Below, piece by piece: positions 1 through 7,857 of a DNA stretch of 64,000 bases; the first letter of the stretch is position 1, and each line of letters opens with the position of its first letter. The translations under genes and the position numbers were made by a program. The notes beneath the pieces are model-generated. The model had not been told where the DNA came from. It did not search any database and saw nothing but the letters and a program-made list of their open reading frames with translations. The DNA is from Pseudoroseicyclus aestuarii. GTDB taxonomy: Bacteria; Pseudomonadota; Alphaproteobacteria; Rhodobacterales; Rhodobacteraceae. The stretch is taken from assembly GCF_003217255.1 (NCBI RefSeq), contig NZ_QJTE01000007.1, positions 1-64,000 of the forward strand. Reading direction: 5' to 3'.

Positions 1-437
1 GCTTGAACTCGCGGCTGAATTTCCTTCTCTGCATTCCAAATCTCCAGTTCCGTTAAACACCTTATCTCGGCGTCCACGAAACCGGCAGCAGGCCATCGTC
101 TGTCTCCTCGTCTGGAGAACAGGCTAACTTCAAACCGCGGACTTTTCAGGGGAGCAGGTCATTGTCGTTTAGGGAATTTGCGGTCGGGTAGAAGCTAAAT
201 GATGAAAATAGGGCTCCAGCAGACCATCCTACGCGGCCTCACCGGCAAGGGAACTTCTGTAGCCGGCAGTGAAACGGATGAGGGCGGCTTAACAGCTATT
301 GCGGCCGTGGCGCGGCCCACCGTGACTCGGGAGGAACTACAGGCTCTCTTCGCAAAGGAGCTCGGCTGGAAGGAAATTTCGGAGACCAGAGCGCGCGTTT
401 CAAAGTCCACAGCTCCACGAGCGTGATCGGACAGCTC

Positions 438-632
438 CTATGAGAGAATGTTCGTCTCCGGCTCCTTAAGTCTATTGCCAAGGTCATCGGAATAGACTGT
501 GAGTGCCCTTGGTACGCTGACACTTCCATCGGCCTCGATGCGCACTTCGACGTATACACTACCAAATCTTTGGTGGTCTGCCTCCACGATCCTCTGAACG
601 CCTGCTTCCCACCTGACGCTTCGAAAGCTCAT
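438..632 (-). CDS. Small hypothetical protein (64 aa) in the island remnant
   Basis: The frame begins MSFRSVRWEAG and ends KEPETNILS. A GGAG motif sits five bases upstream of the ATG at 632, which makes this start better than the upstream ATG at 731. The middle has alternating hydrophobic and charged residues (VYVEVRIEADGSVSVPRAL) that read like beta strands of a real protein rather than a shadow frame. No family is recognised. It may be intact or the 3' part of a decayed gene. Confidence 0.3.
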   Translation of the reverse strand: MSFRSVRWEAGVQRIVEADHQRFGSVYVEVRIEADGSVSVPRALTVYSDDLGNRLKEPETNILS

Positions 633-989
633 ATCAACTCCATCAGCTGCCGTGCCACTTTTCGTTAAGGCAAGGCTGGTTAACAGAGGGTTGCGACGCG
701 ACGGTCCGCAGGTAGACGTCGTTGCCGTCACTTGACCTGCCAGTAAGGCACTTCAGCCTCTCAAAGCGAGGCGCGTCGTCACATGCAGCGCCGGCCGCCG
801 ACTTAGGGTCTACAACGCGTGTCTCAAGCGCCACCTTATTTGGTATTGAGGCACTGGCTTCCATTGTGTCTTCTTCTAGCTCGCGGCCATACTCAGAGCG
901 AGCCGTCCTGTGGAAGCTCCCTGAGCAGAGTGCGAAGGACTTTGCGGATAGCCGAGGTCTGGTAGAATCTTAATTCTTCGCATCGGCCT

Positions 990-1203
990 TCAGCCAAGGG
1001 CGTTCGCGTCGTTCATCATCAGCACATAGATGGTGTGGCCGTTGCCGATCTTCTTCGGATGCCCATCGCGAAGCAGATCTTGCAGGTGCCTTCGAGACCC
1101 AGATCAAGTCTCCACTCGCCAGTTTGTCACTATACACAATGGTTCCAATGAAGCGCCTGGTGGTCGTTGTGCTGGTCAGCTGTCCTCGAAGCAGGACCAT
1201 CAC
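990..1203 (-). pseudogene. Possible frameshifted gene remnant
   Basis: On the minus strand one frame reads plausible protein (RRFIGTIVYSDKLASGDLIW) down to about 1100. The sense then seems to continue in another frame (HPKKIGNGHTIYVLMMNDA) to a TGA at 990-992. The switch suggests a single indel in a formerly continuous gene. No family is recognised and coding potential is weak, so the call rests only on the look of the two peptides and their abutment next to a probable island boundary. Confidence 0.22.
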
Positions 1204-1328
1204 CTATTTGCGAAGTGCATGACAGTTCATTGAACCTGGCTGAACTAATGTTCCCGAGACAGACCGAGAACATATTCGCCCTACGAAGCGTCTAATTGAC
1301 TGTATACCAATGGGTTGGGCAGCACTGG

Positions 1329-1378
1329 CTTTGTTTACACCGAAGATGTCGGCGGTTCGAGCCCGTCATCACCCACCA
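1329..1378 (+). other. 3' fragment of tRNA-Val(UAC): probable att site
   Basis: The sequence contains the anticodon arm (loop TTTACAC, anticodon TAC), a five-base variable loop, a valid T arm (stem GGCGG/CCGTC, loop TTCGAGC), the 3' acceptor strand ATCACCC, discriminator A and encoded CCA at 1376-1378. The D arm and the 5' acceptor strand are missing: the bases upstream do not offer GGGTGAT or a D loop. The 5' side of the anticodon stem (CTTTG against CGAAG) contains a G-T pair, as expected if sequence identity starts in the anticodon region. A 3' tRNA fragment bordering low-GC DNA is the usual footprint of tyrosine-recombinase integration. Confidence 0.75.
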
Positions 1379-1499
1379 TCTCACCCAATGAAGATTCCAA
1401 GGACGCTGATCGGTCCAGCCGGATGTGCGGCGTCCGCTGCGGTTCTCTGACCTTCGAGGGGCCGGGGCGGCGCGGCTCTGCAATGCATCCCTCCGGATA

Positions 1500-1530
1500 T
1501 AAAAAGGGCGGCCCCTGAGAGCCGCCCCTT
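1500..1530 (-). terminator. Intrinsic terminator of the pdh operon
   Basis: Stem GGGCGGC (1506-1512) pairs with GCCGCCC (1521-1527) around an eight-base loop. Read on the minus strand it is followed by TTTTTAT. It lies 28 bases after the pdhC stop codon and would end the minus-strand pdh transcript before the tRNA fragment. Confidence 0.8.
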
Positions 1531-1554
1531 GTCGTCGTTCGCTTGGCCTGCGCC

Positions 1555-2937
1555 TCAGGCCAGCATGACCATCGGGTTCTCGAGGTTCTCGACGATCGCC
1601 GCCAGAAGCTGCGCGCCGAGGGCGCCGTCGATGACCCGGTGATCGACGCTCAGCGTCACGCTCATCACCGTGGCGACGCCGACCGCACCGTCCTCGTCCA
1701 CCACCGGCTTCTTGACGCCCGCGCCGACGGCGAGGATGGCGCCATGCGGCGGGTTGATGACGGCGTCGAAGTTGTCGATGCCGAACATCCCCAGGTTCGA
1801 GATCGCGAAGCTGCCGCCCTGGTATTCATGCGGGGCGAGCTTCTTGTCGCGGGCGCGCTTGGCCAGGTCCTTCATCTGCGACGAGAGCGAGGACAGCGAG
1901 CGGCTGTCCGCGTCGCGCAGCACGGGCGTGAAGAGCCCGCCCTCGATGGCCACGGCGACGGCCACGTCCGAGGGCTTGATCTTCAGGATGCGGTCGCCGG
2001 CCCAGACGGCATTGGCGTCCGGCACCTGCTGCAGCGCCAGGGCGCAGGCCTTGATGATGAAGTCGTTCACCGACAGCTTGGTGCCACGGCTTTCCAGCTG
2101 CTTGTTCAGCTGGGCACGGAATTTCATCAGCGCGTCGAGCTTGATGTCGCGGCGCAGGTAGAAATGCGGCACCGTCTGCTTGGCCTCGGTCAGGCGGGCG
2201 GCGATGGTGCGCCGCATGCCATCCAGCTTGACCTCCTCGGTCTCGCGGTCCTCGTACATCTTCATGACCGCATCGGCAGAGGCGCCGGCGGGCGCAGGGG
2301 CCTTCTCCGCAGGCTTGTCCTGCGCGGCGGCTTTCGGCGCCTGGGCCGCTTTCGGCGCCTCGGCCTTGCCGGGCTCGGCGCCCTCGACATCGGCCTTCAC
2401 GATGCGCCCGCGCGGGCCGGAACCCTTGACCTGCGACAGATCGAGGCCCTTGTCCTTGGCGATGCGCCGGGCGAGGGGCGAGGCGAAGATGCGCTCGCCA
2501 TCCTCGGTGCGCGGCGCGGACTCCGCGCCCGAAGCGCCGTCGTCCTTGGGCTTTTCCTCCTGCGCGTCACCGCCGTCGCGACCATAGCCCTCGGCAGCCT
2601 TCAGGTCCTCGGGCGCATCGGCCGGCTCGGTGTGGGAAGAGGCATCGCCTTCGGGCGCCTTGCTCTCGGCCGCGCCGATGTCATCGGCGCTCTCGCCTTC
2701 TTCGAGGAGGACGGCGATGGGGTCATTGACCTTCACGCCCTCGGTGCCCTCGGGGACGAGGATCTTGCCGATCACGCCCTCGTCCACGGCCTCGAACTCC
2801 ATCGTCGCCTTGTCGGTCTCGATCTCGGCCAGCAGGTCGCCGGAAGAGACGGTGTCCCCTTCCTTGACCAGCCATTTCGCCAGCGTGCCCTCCTCCATGG
2901 TCGGCGAGAGGGCGGGCATCAGGATTTGCGTCGGCAT
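1555..2937 (-). CDS. pdhC: Pyruvate dehydrogenase E2, dihydrolipoamide acetyltransferase
   Basis: The 460-residue protein transfers the acetyl group from lipoyl arms to CoA and forms the core of the PDH complex in the cytoplasm. Domains in order: one N-terminal lipoyl domain (about 1-78) with the lipoylated lysine in ETDKATME (Lys43); an Ala/Pro/Glu-rich linker; a peripheral subunit-binding domain ([13 protein letters not shown], around 150-185); and the catalytic domain with the active-site motif DHRVIDG near the C terminus. Length and single lipoyl domain fit alphaproteobacterial E2. It is the last gene of the pdhA-pdhB-DUF5076-pdhC operon; its ATG overlaps the preceding stop by one base (TGATG), implying translational coupling. 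Confidence 0.97.
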   Translation of the reverse strand: MPTQILMPALSPTMEEGTLAKWLVKEGDTVSSGDLLAEIETDKATMEFEAVDEGVIGKILVPEGTEGVKVNDPIAVLLEEGESADDIGAAESKAPEGDASSHTEPADAPEDLKAAEGYGRDGGDAQEEKPKDDGASGAESAPRTEDGERIFASPLARRIAKDKGLDLSQVKGSGPRGRIVKADVEGAEPGKAEAPKAAQAPKAAAQDKPAEKAPAPAGASADAVMKMYEDRETEEVKLDGMRRTIAARLTEAKQTVPHFYLRRDIKLDALMKFRAQLNKQLESRGTKLSVNDFIIKACALALQQVPDANAVWAGDRILKIKPSDVAVAVAIEGGLFTPVLRDADSRSLSSLSSQMKDLAKRARDKKLAPHEYQGGSFAISNLGMFGIDNFDAVINPPHGAILAVGAGVKKPVVDEDGAVGVATVMSVTLSVDHRVIDGALGAQLLAAIVENLENPMVMLA

Positions 2938-3188
2938 CAGAGGGCCTCCCGCTTGAGCGTCGTGAATTGATCGGGGCGGCTGGCGCCGCCGCTGAACAGG
3001 CTGTCGAGCGCGCCTTGGAAGGCGGGATCGCTCGACAGGAACTCGGGCAGGGGCATCGCCTCGGTCGTGGCCTCGGCCAGATGCTGGTCCACCTCGGAGC
3101 GGGCGACGCTCACGCCGCTCCGCCCCTCGCCGGTCTGGACGACCAGCAGGTAATGCTCACCCTGCGCCTGGGCCGAGATCACGTCCAT
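2937..3188 (-). CDS. Small DUF5076-like protein in the pdh operon
   Basis: An 83-residue protein lies between pdhB (nine bases upstream) and pdhC (one-base overlap). It has no signal peptide or membrane segment and begins [17 protein letters not shown], suggesting a short beta-alpha fold. I recall DUF5076 proteins of this size at this position in related alphaproteobacteria; the family assignment is from memory. Tight packing with the PDH genes suggests a role in assembling or tuning the complex, but no function is established. Confidence 0.8.
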   Translation of the reverse strand: MDVISAQAQGEHYLLVVQTGEGRSGVSVARSEVDQHLAEATTEAMPLPEFLSSDPAFQGALDSLFSGGASRPDQFTTLKREAL

Positions 3189-3197
3189 CTTCGCCCC

Positions 3198-4607
3198 TCA
3201 GCGGTAGGTGACTTTGCGGACCGCCTCGACCACCTCGTCCGAGGTGACGAGCGCCAGCTTTTCGAGGTTCGCGGCATAGGGCATCGGAACGTCCTTGCCG
3301 GTGCAGGTGATGACCGGCGCATCGAGGTAATCGAAGGCCTCCTGCATCAGCACCTGGCTGATGTAGCCGCCGACGCTGCCCTGCGGCCAGCCTTCTTCGA
3401 CCGTCACGCAGCGGTTGGTCTTCTTGACGCTCTCGATGATGGCATCGGTGTCCATGGGCCGGATCGTGCGCAGGTTGATGACCTCCGCCTCGATCCCGTC
3501 CTGGGCCAGCTTCTCGGCCGCTTCGAGGGCATAGGTCATGCCGATGCCGAAGCTGACGATGGTCACGTCGGAGCCCGCGCGCTCGATCTTGGCCTTGCCG
3601 AAGGGGATGGTGAAATCCTCGTCGACCGGCACGTCGAAGGAGCGGCCATAGAGGATCTCGTTCTCGAGGAAGATCACCGGGTTGGCGTCGCGGATCGCGG
3701 TCTTCAGCAGGCCCTTCGCGTCGGAGGCCGAGTAGGGCATGACCACCTTGAGGCCGGGCACCTGCATGTACCAGGCGGCGTAGTCCTGGCTGTGCTGGGC
3801 GGCGACGCGGGCGGCGGCACCGTTCGGCCCGCGGAAGACCATCGGCGCGCCCATCTGGCCGCCCGACATGTACAGCGTCTTGGCGGCAGAGTTCACGATC
3901 TGGTCGATCGCCTGCATGCCGAAGTTCCAGGTCATGAACTCGACAATCGGGCGCAGCCCGCCAAAGGCGGCACCGACGCCGAGACCGGCGAAGCCATGCT
4001 CGGTGATCGGCGTGTCGATCACGCGGCGGTCGCCGAACTCGTCCAGCAGGCCTTGGGTGATCTTGTAGGCGCCCTGATATTCGGCGACCTCCTCGCCCAT
4101 GACGAAGACCGTGTCGTCGCGGCGCATCTCCTCGGCCATGGCGTCGCGCAGCGCCTCGCGCACGGTGGTGGATTTCACCTCCGTGCCCTCGGGCCAGTCG
4201 GGCTCGCGGATGGCGTTGCCGGGGGCCTTGGGCTGCGCCGGGGTCGGGTGCGACAGGCCCGAGGATTTCTGATCCTCGGAGCTTTGCTCCTTGTCCTTGG
4301 GGGCAGGGGCCTCGGCCTTGGGCGCCTCGGCCTGGCCGATCTCGTCGGCGGCAGAGGCGTCTTCGCCCTCGTCCAGCATGACGGCGATGGGCTGGTTCAC
4401 CTTCACGCCCTCGGTGCCCTCGGCCACGAGGATCTTGCCAAGGACGCCCTCGTCCACGGCCTCGAACTCCATCGTCGCCTTGTCGGTCTCGATCTCGGCG
4501 ATGATGTCACCGGAGGCGACGGTATCGCCCTCTTTCTTCAGCCATTTGGCCAGGGTGCCCTCTTCCATGGTCGGAGAGAGGGCGGGCATCAGAATCTCGG
4601 TCGCCAT
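3198..4607 (-). CDS. pdhB: Pyruvate dehydrogenase E1 beta with N-terminal lipoyl domain
   Basis: The 469-residue protein supplies the beta half of the TPP-dependent E1 heterotetramer. Residues 1-78 are a complete lipoyl domain (ETDKATME, Lys43) nearly identical to that of pdhC. An acidic/Pro linker follows, and from about 135 a standard E1 beta: pyrimidine-binding part ([29 protein letters not shown]) and transketolase C-terminal domain ([25 protein letters not shown]). Lipoylated E1 beta is known in several alphaproteobacteria. The ATG directly follows the TAA of pdhA with no spacer. Confidence 0.97.
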   Translation of the reverse strand: MATEILMPALSPTMEEGTLAKWLKKEGDTVASGDIIAEIETDKATMEFEAVDEGVLGKILVAEGTEGVKVNQPIAVMLDEGEDASAADEIGQAEAPKAEAPAPKDKEQSSEDQKSSGLSHPTPAQPKAPGNAIREPDWPEGTEVKSTTVREALRDAMAEEMRRDDTVFVMGEEVAEYQGAYKITQGLLDEFGDRRVIDTPITEHGFAGLGVGAAFGGLRPIVEFMTWNFGMQAIDQIVNSAAKTLYMSGGQMGAPMVFRGPNGAAARVAAQHSQDYAAWYMQVPGLKVVMPYSASDAKGLLKTAIRDANPVIFLENEILYGRSFDVPVDEDFTIPFGKAKIERAGSDVTIVSFGIGMTYALEAAEKLAQDGIEAEVINLRTIRPMDTDAIIESVKKTNRCVTVEEGWPQGSVGGYISQVLMQEAFDYLDAPVITCTGKDVPMPYAANLEKLALVTSDEVVEAVRKVTYR

Positions 4608-5666
4608 TTACGCGGTCTCCTGCGGGGCTTCCTCGGAATAGATATCGGTCCAGAGCTCGGCGGTATCCGGCTCGGGGCTGTCCTTCGAGAACTCGGCGGC
4701 CTCGTTGACGATATCCTTGATCTCCTTGTCGACGGCCTTGAGGTCGTCTTCGGAGGCATGCTCGCCGGTCAGCAGGATCTGCCGCACCCGCTCGATCGGA
4801 TCGCGCTTCTCGCGCATCTCCTGCACCTCCTCGCGGGTCCGGTACTTGGCCGGGTCCGACATGGAGTGGCCGCGGTAGCGGTAGGTCTTCACCTCGAGGA
4901 TGTAGGGGCCGTTGCCGGCACGCACATGCTCGACCGCCTTGGTCGCGGCTTCCTTGACGGCCAGCACGTCCATGCCGTCGACTTCCTCGCCCTCGATGCC
5001 GTAGGCGGCGCCGCGCTGCCAGAGGCTCGCGGACTTGGTCGAGCGGGCGACCGAGGTGCCCATGGCGTACTGGTTGTTCTCGATCACGAAGATGATCGGC
5101 AGGCTCCACAGCTCGGCCATGTTGTAGGTCTCGTAGACCTGGCCCTGGTTCGCCGCGCCGTCGCCGAAGTAGCAGAAGGTGACGTTGTCGTTGCCCTTGT
5201 ACTTGTCGGAAAAGGCCAGGCCCGCGCCCAGCGGCACGTTGGCGCCGACGATGCCGTGTCCGCCGTAGAAGTGCTTTTCCTTGCTGAACATGTGCATCGA
5301 GCCGCCCTTCCCCTTGGAAAAGCCGCCCTCGCGTCCCGTCAGCTCGGCCATGACGCCCTTGGCGTCCATGCCGCAGGCCAGCATGTGGCCGTGGTCGCGG
5401 TAGGTGGTGATGCGCTTGTCGCCATCCTTGGCGGCGGCTTCCATGCCGGTCACCACGGCCTCCTGGCCGATGTAGAGGTGGCAGAAGCCGCCGATCAGGC
5501 CCATGCCGTAAAGTTGGCCCGCCTTCTCTTCGAAGCGGCGGATCAGCAGCATCTTGCGGTAGTAGCCGAGCAGCTCGTCGGCCGAGACGTTCGCCGGGCG
5601 CGCCGGATCCCCGGCCTCCGTCGTCTCGCTCGCCTTCGCGGATGCTGCCGTCTTGCGGGTCGCCAT
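4608..5666 (-). CDS. pdhA: Pyruvate dehydrogenase E1 alpha
   Basis: The 352-residue alpha subunit decarboxylates pyruvate with TPP and passes the acetyl group to lipoyl arms. The TPP/Mg motif is visible as GDGAANQG...ENN, and the conserved phosphorylation-loop segment as YRYRGHSMSDPAKYR. The frame stays open far upstream, but the start at 5666 (MATRKTAAS) is chosen because GGAGG lies seven bases upstream, family length matches, and longer versions would cover the divergent gene at 5849. It heads the operon; a perfect inverted repeat lies 21 bases upstream of the start. Confidence 0.96.
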   Translation of the reverse strand: MATRKTAASAKASETTEAGDPARPANVSADELLGYYRKMLLIRRFEEKAGQLYGMGLIGGFCHLYIGQEAVVTGMEAAAKDGDKRITTYRDHGHMLACGMDAKGVMAELTGREGGFSKGKGGSMHMFSKEKHFYGGHGIVGANVPLGAGLAFSDKYKGNDNVTFCYFGDGAANQGQVYETYNMAELWSLPIIFVIENNQYAMGTSVARSTKSASLWQRGAAYGIEGEEVDGMDVLAVKEAATKAVEHVRAGNGPYILEVKTYRYRGHSMSDPAKYRTREEVQEMREKRDPIERVRQILLTGEHASEDDLKAVDKEIKDIVNEAAEFSKDSPEPDTAELWTDIYSEEAPQETA

Positions 5667-5686
5667 GCGGGGGCCTCCAGAAACGG

Positions 5687-5708
5687 GATGGTTCAGCTTC
5701 GAACCATC
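5687..5708. promoter_or_regulatory. Inverted repeat upstream of pdhA, candidate operator
   Basis: GATGGTTC at 5687-5694 and GAACCATC at 5701-5708 form a perfect eight-base inverted repeat with a six-base spacer. It sits 21-42 bases before the pdhA start, between the ribosome binding site and the likely promoter. It has no T-tract, so is not an ordinary terminator. It could be a regulator site for PDH expression or a 5' UTR hairpin; the regulator is unknown. Confidence 0.4.
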
Positions 5709-5848
5709 TCTTAGCGCAAGCCGCGGCGGGGTTACAGCCGGTTTTGCGGATAGCCGCCATGCGCGTCGCGTCAGAGCCTCGCCGCGCTGCAGGAACAGGC
5801 AGGCGGGGCAGGGGTTGACCGGCCAAACCCCAGTGCAGGAGGCCGGAC

Positions 5849-6601
5849 ATGGCGGATGATCTCGAGGTTCTGGAACGCGGCGACATCTTCTTCTTCTACC
5901 GGCCGCGGGTCGAGGACGACGATCCCTCAGGCCTGGGCGACGTGCAACACGCCGGCTTTGTGCTGCGCCCCCGGGGCGGCGGCAAGGTCCGGCTGATGAT
6001 GCTGGGGCGCAAGACACTGCCCGACCTCTCCGGCGACGGCCGCGACTGGGGCTTCGTCGAGACCGTCGCCAAGTCCGCCAGCGAGATCGAGGCCGGCCTG
6101 CGCGAGACCACCTACGAGACCAAGACCCGCGGCACGCGGGAGCAGCCCGCCGCCCGCCCCGCCGGCGAGGGGCGCTATGCCGTCATCCTCAAGGAGGGCC
6201 AGCTGCACCTCGTCCATGCCCTCGAGATGCCAGAGGAGCCGGGCCCGGTGCAAAAGGCGCTGAAGATCGCGCCCGAGGCCGCCTATGCCCTCTCGATCAA
6301 GAACCCCGAGAAGGCCAGCCCAAAAGGCGCTGGGCTTCCCGCGGACGAGGAGGCCGATTACCCCAAACGCCTGCAAGAGGCGTTCCGGGGCCGCCGCTTC
6401 GATACCGAGGACCTAAAGCTGCTGGATCACGAGGGGGCGGAGTTCCTGCTCGTCGGCGCCCGCAGCGATCCGCTGAAGGCCTATGGCCTCTCGCTCGAGA
6501 CGGAAGCCGCCAATTACGAGCATGCCGACAGCACCCGCAAGATGAAGATGGCCAAGACCCGCCACCCGATCGAGCCGCTCTTCGAGGGCACTTGGGCCTG
6601 A
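5849..6601 (+). CDS. Conserved-looking hypothetical protein (250 aa)
   Basis: A soluble protein without signal peptide or membrane helix. It starts MADDLEVLERGDIFFFYRPRV with GGAGG eight bases upstream. The first half has beta-rich motifs (HAGFVLRPRGGGKVRLMMLGRK); the C-terminal third contains DPLKAYGLSLETEAANYEHADS. Codon bias is that of a normal resident gene. It is divergent from pdhA and ends just before a dispersed hairpin repeat. I do not recognise the family with certainty and propose no function. Confidence 0.85.
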   Translation: MADDLEVLERGDIFFFYRPRVEDDDPSGLGDVQHAGFVLRPRGGGKVRLMMLGRKTLPDLSGDGRDWGFVETVAKSASEIEAGLRETTYETKTRGTREQPAARPAGEGRYAVILKEGQLHLVHALEMPEEPGPVQKALKIAPEAAYALSIKNPEKASPKGAGLPADEEADYPKRLQEAFRGRRFDTEDLKLLDHEGAEFLLVGARSDPLKAYGLSLETEAANYEHADSTRKMKMAKTRHPIEPLFEGTWA

Positions 6602-6610
6602 CGGCCCCTT

Positions 6611-6654
6611 CTTCTCTTTGAAAATATCCCGGGGGTTCGGGGGCAGAGCCCCCG
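6611..6654 (+). repeat. Rhodobacterales-type hairpin repeat, copy 1
   Basis: The unit starts CTTCTCTTTG, continues AAAATATCCCGGGGG and ends in a hairpin CGGGGGC-AGA-GCCCCCG (6638-6654). Two related copies occur at 32143 (minus) and 62001 (plus). It lies between convergent genes (hypothetical + and ftsB -), so may also act as a transcription end. Confidence 0.75.
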
Positions 6655-6663
6655 TGCCCGGCT

Positions 6664-6963
6664 TCAGCGGATGATGACCTCGTCGGCGCGGATCATGCCC
6701 AGCACCTCGCGCGCGCGCTCGTCCAGAAGATCGAGGTCGAGGTAATCGTCCGACAGGCGCCGCGTCAGGTTCTCCATCCGCGCCAGCTCGGCGTTCAATT
6801 CGGCCAGCTCCCGGCGCAGCTGACGCGCCTCGGCATCGACCTCTGCGCGGCGGAACACGCCGTAATCCCCCTGCACGGCGGCAAAGGTGAAATAGAGCCC
6901 CAGCAGGATCATGCCCAGCAGGAACAGCAGGGGCCCAAGGGCCGGTCTATTGCGTCGGATCAT
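6664..6963 (-). CDS. ftsB: Cell division protein FtsB (septum formation initiator)
   Basis: About 99 residues: a short cytoplasmic arm, one membrane helix (LGPLLFLLGMILLGLYFTFAAV) and a periplasmic coiled coil (EARQLRRELAELNAELARMENLTRRL) ending EVLGMIRADEVIIR, which is typical of alphaproteobacterial FtsB. It should bridge FtsL and FtsQ at the division site. The ATG at 6963 is preferred over a GTG at 6984 because GAGG lies seven bases upstream and homologues begin at this Met-x-Arg-x-Asn-Arg-Pro. Confidence 0.9.
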   Translation of the reverse strand: MIRRNRPALGPLLFLLGMILLGLYFTFAAVQGDYGVFRRAEVDAEARQLRRELAELNAELARMENLTRRLSDDYLDLDLLDERAREVLGMIRADEVIIR

Positions 6964-7076
6964 GCGCGTGCCTCGGAGTGCCACCTCGTGACGGGCGGCT
7001 TGCGGGACAATGCCACAGCAAAGACGCGGTGTGAATCCCTGATGTTACACCGCGTCATTGATAAAGTGCGGCACGC

Positions 7077-7784
7077 TCAGGCCGTCATTTCCTCGGCTGC
7101 CTCTGCCTGCTCGGCCGAGAGCTTCAGCCGCGCTTTCAGATCGGAGAGATAGGCGTGGTTCGCCGGCGTGGTGCCATCGACGGCAGCGCAGGAAGCCAGG
7201 TAGAACTCCTCTGCCGTCTGCGAGTCGCTCACCTGCGCCAGCAGCGTCTCGAGCGGTTGAGGATTTGCGATCTCGCGCTCCATCACGGCGCGATCCTCGG
7301 CGGTGCCGCCGGCCTCGTCGATCTGGCCCATGATGCGGGCGCGCTCGTCCTGCGACAGCGCGCCGTCGGAATAGGCGGCGGTGATCATCGCGCGGATCAG
7401 CAGAAGGGCCGTCTCGTCGCTGACAGCCTCGGCCAGGCGCTCGTCCTCGCGCAGGTCGTCCTGCGGCGCGGGCTGATCGGCGCCGCCAAGGCGGTCGGCC
7501 AGGTCGTGCAGCATCGACGACAGGCCGCCGAGGCCCGAGGTGCTGCCCGCCGCCCCGGCCGTTCGGGTGCCGCTGCTGCCGGAAGCTGGCGCCCGGCTTT
7601 GGTGGTCGCGGTAGGCCTTGTAGGCCATGTAGCCCAGAGCGGCGAGGCCGGCCTTGCCGCCCATGCCGCCACGCCGGTAGCCCAGCCCGCCCAGCATGGA
7701 GGACGACCCCATGCCGCCGCGCCGCATGCCGCGGCCCGCCATGCGGCTGACGAGGATGGTTCCCAGGATTCGCTTCAGGCTCAT
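7077..7784 (-). CDS. DUF533 / TerB-like membrane-associated protein
   Basis: The 235-residue protein starts MSLKRILGTILVSRMAG with AGAGGA six bases upstream. The N-terminal third is rich in Gly, Arg and Met (GRGMRRGGMGSSSMLGG) followed by a hydrophobic patch (GLAALGYMAYKAYRD). The C-terminal half is an all-alpha TerB-like domain (LLIRAMITAAYSDGALSQDE, ASCAAVDGTTPANHAYL). This matches DUF533 proteins such as E. coli YebE, thought to sit at the inner membrane and respond to envelope stress. Function is unproven. Confidence 0.85.
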   Translation of the reverse strand: MSLKRILGTILVSRMAGRGMRRGGMGSSSMLGGLGYRRGGMGGKAGLAALGYMAYKAYRDHQSRAPASGSSGTRTAGAAGSTSGLGGLSSMLHDLADRLGGADQPAPQDDLREDERLAEAVSDETALLLIRAMITAAYSDGALSQDERARIMGQIDEAGGTAEDRAVMEREIANPQPLETLLAQVSDSQTAEEFYLASCAAVDGTTPANHAYLSDLKARLKLSAEQAEAAEEMTA

Positions 7785-7857
7785 GATCGGTCCTCTTTGA
7801 TTCAGAGGACAACCCGCCCCGGGCGCTGGCGTTCCCGGCGCCCGGCGGCTGGCGAAA

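Larger units (their letters stand above)
1..1331. other. Low-GC, gene-poor end of an integrated element
   Basis: This stretch is visibly poorer in G+C than the rest of the window and holds only short open frames without the strong third-position GC bias seen from 1555 onward. It ends exactly where a partial tRNA-Val begins. An unsupported frame of 75 codons lies at 199-426 on the plus strand with no clear ribosome binding site; better candidates are listed separately. I infer the degenerate end of a genomic island, with no recognisable integrase or transposase inside the window. Confidence 0.5.

Noticed and set aside
1543-2970. Long plus-strand frame opposite pdhC
   Set aside because: Mirror frame of an unambiguous E2 gene with no family similarity.
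2967-5714. A 915-codon open frame on the plus strand
   Set aside because: It is the antisense shadow of pdhB and pdhA; the minus-strand proteins match known families over their whole length, and the peptide is a His/Val/Leu/Gly/Asp-rich artefact of GC-rich codons.
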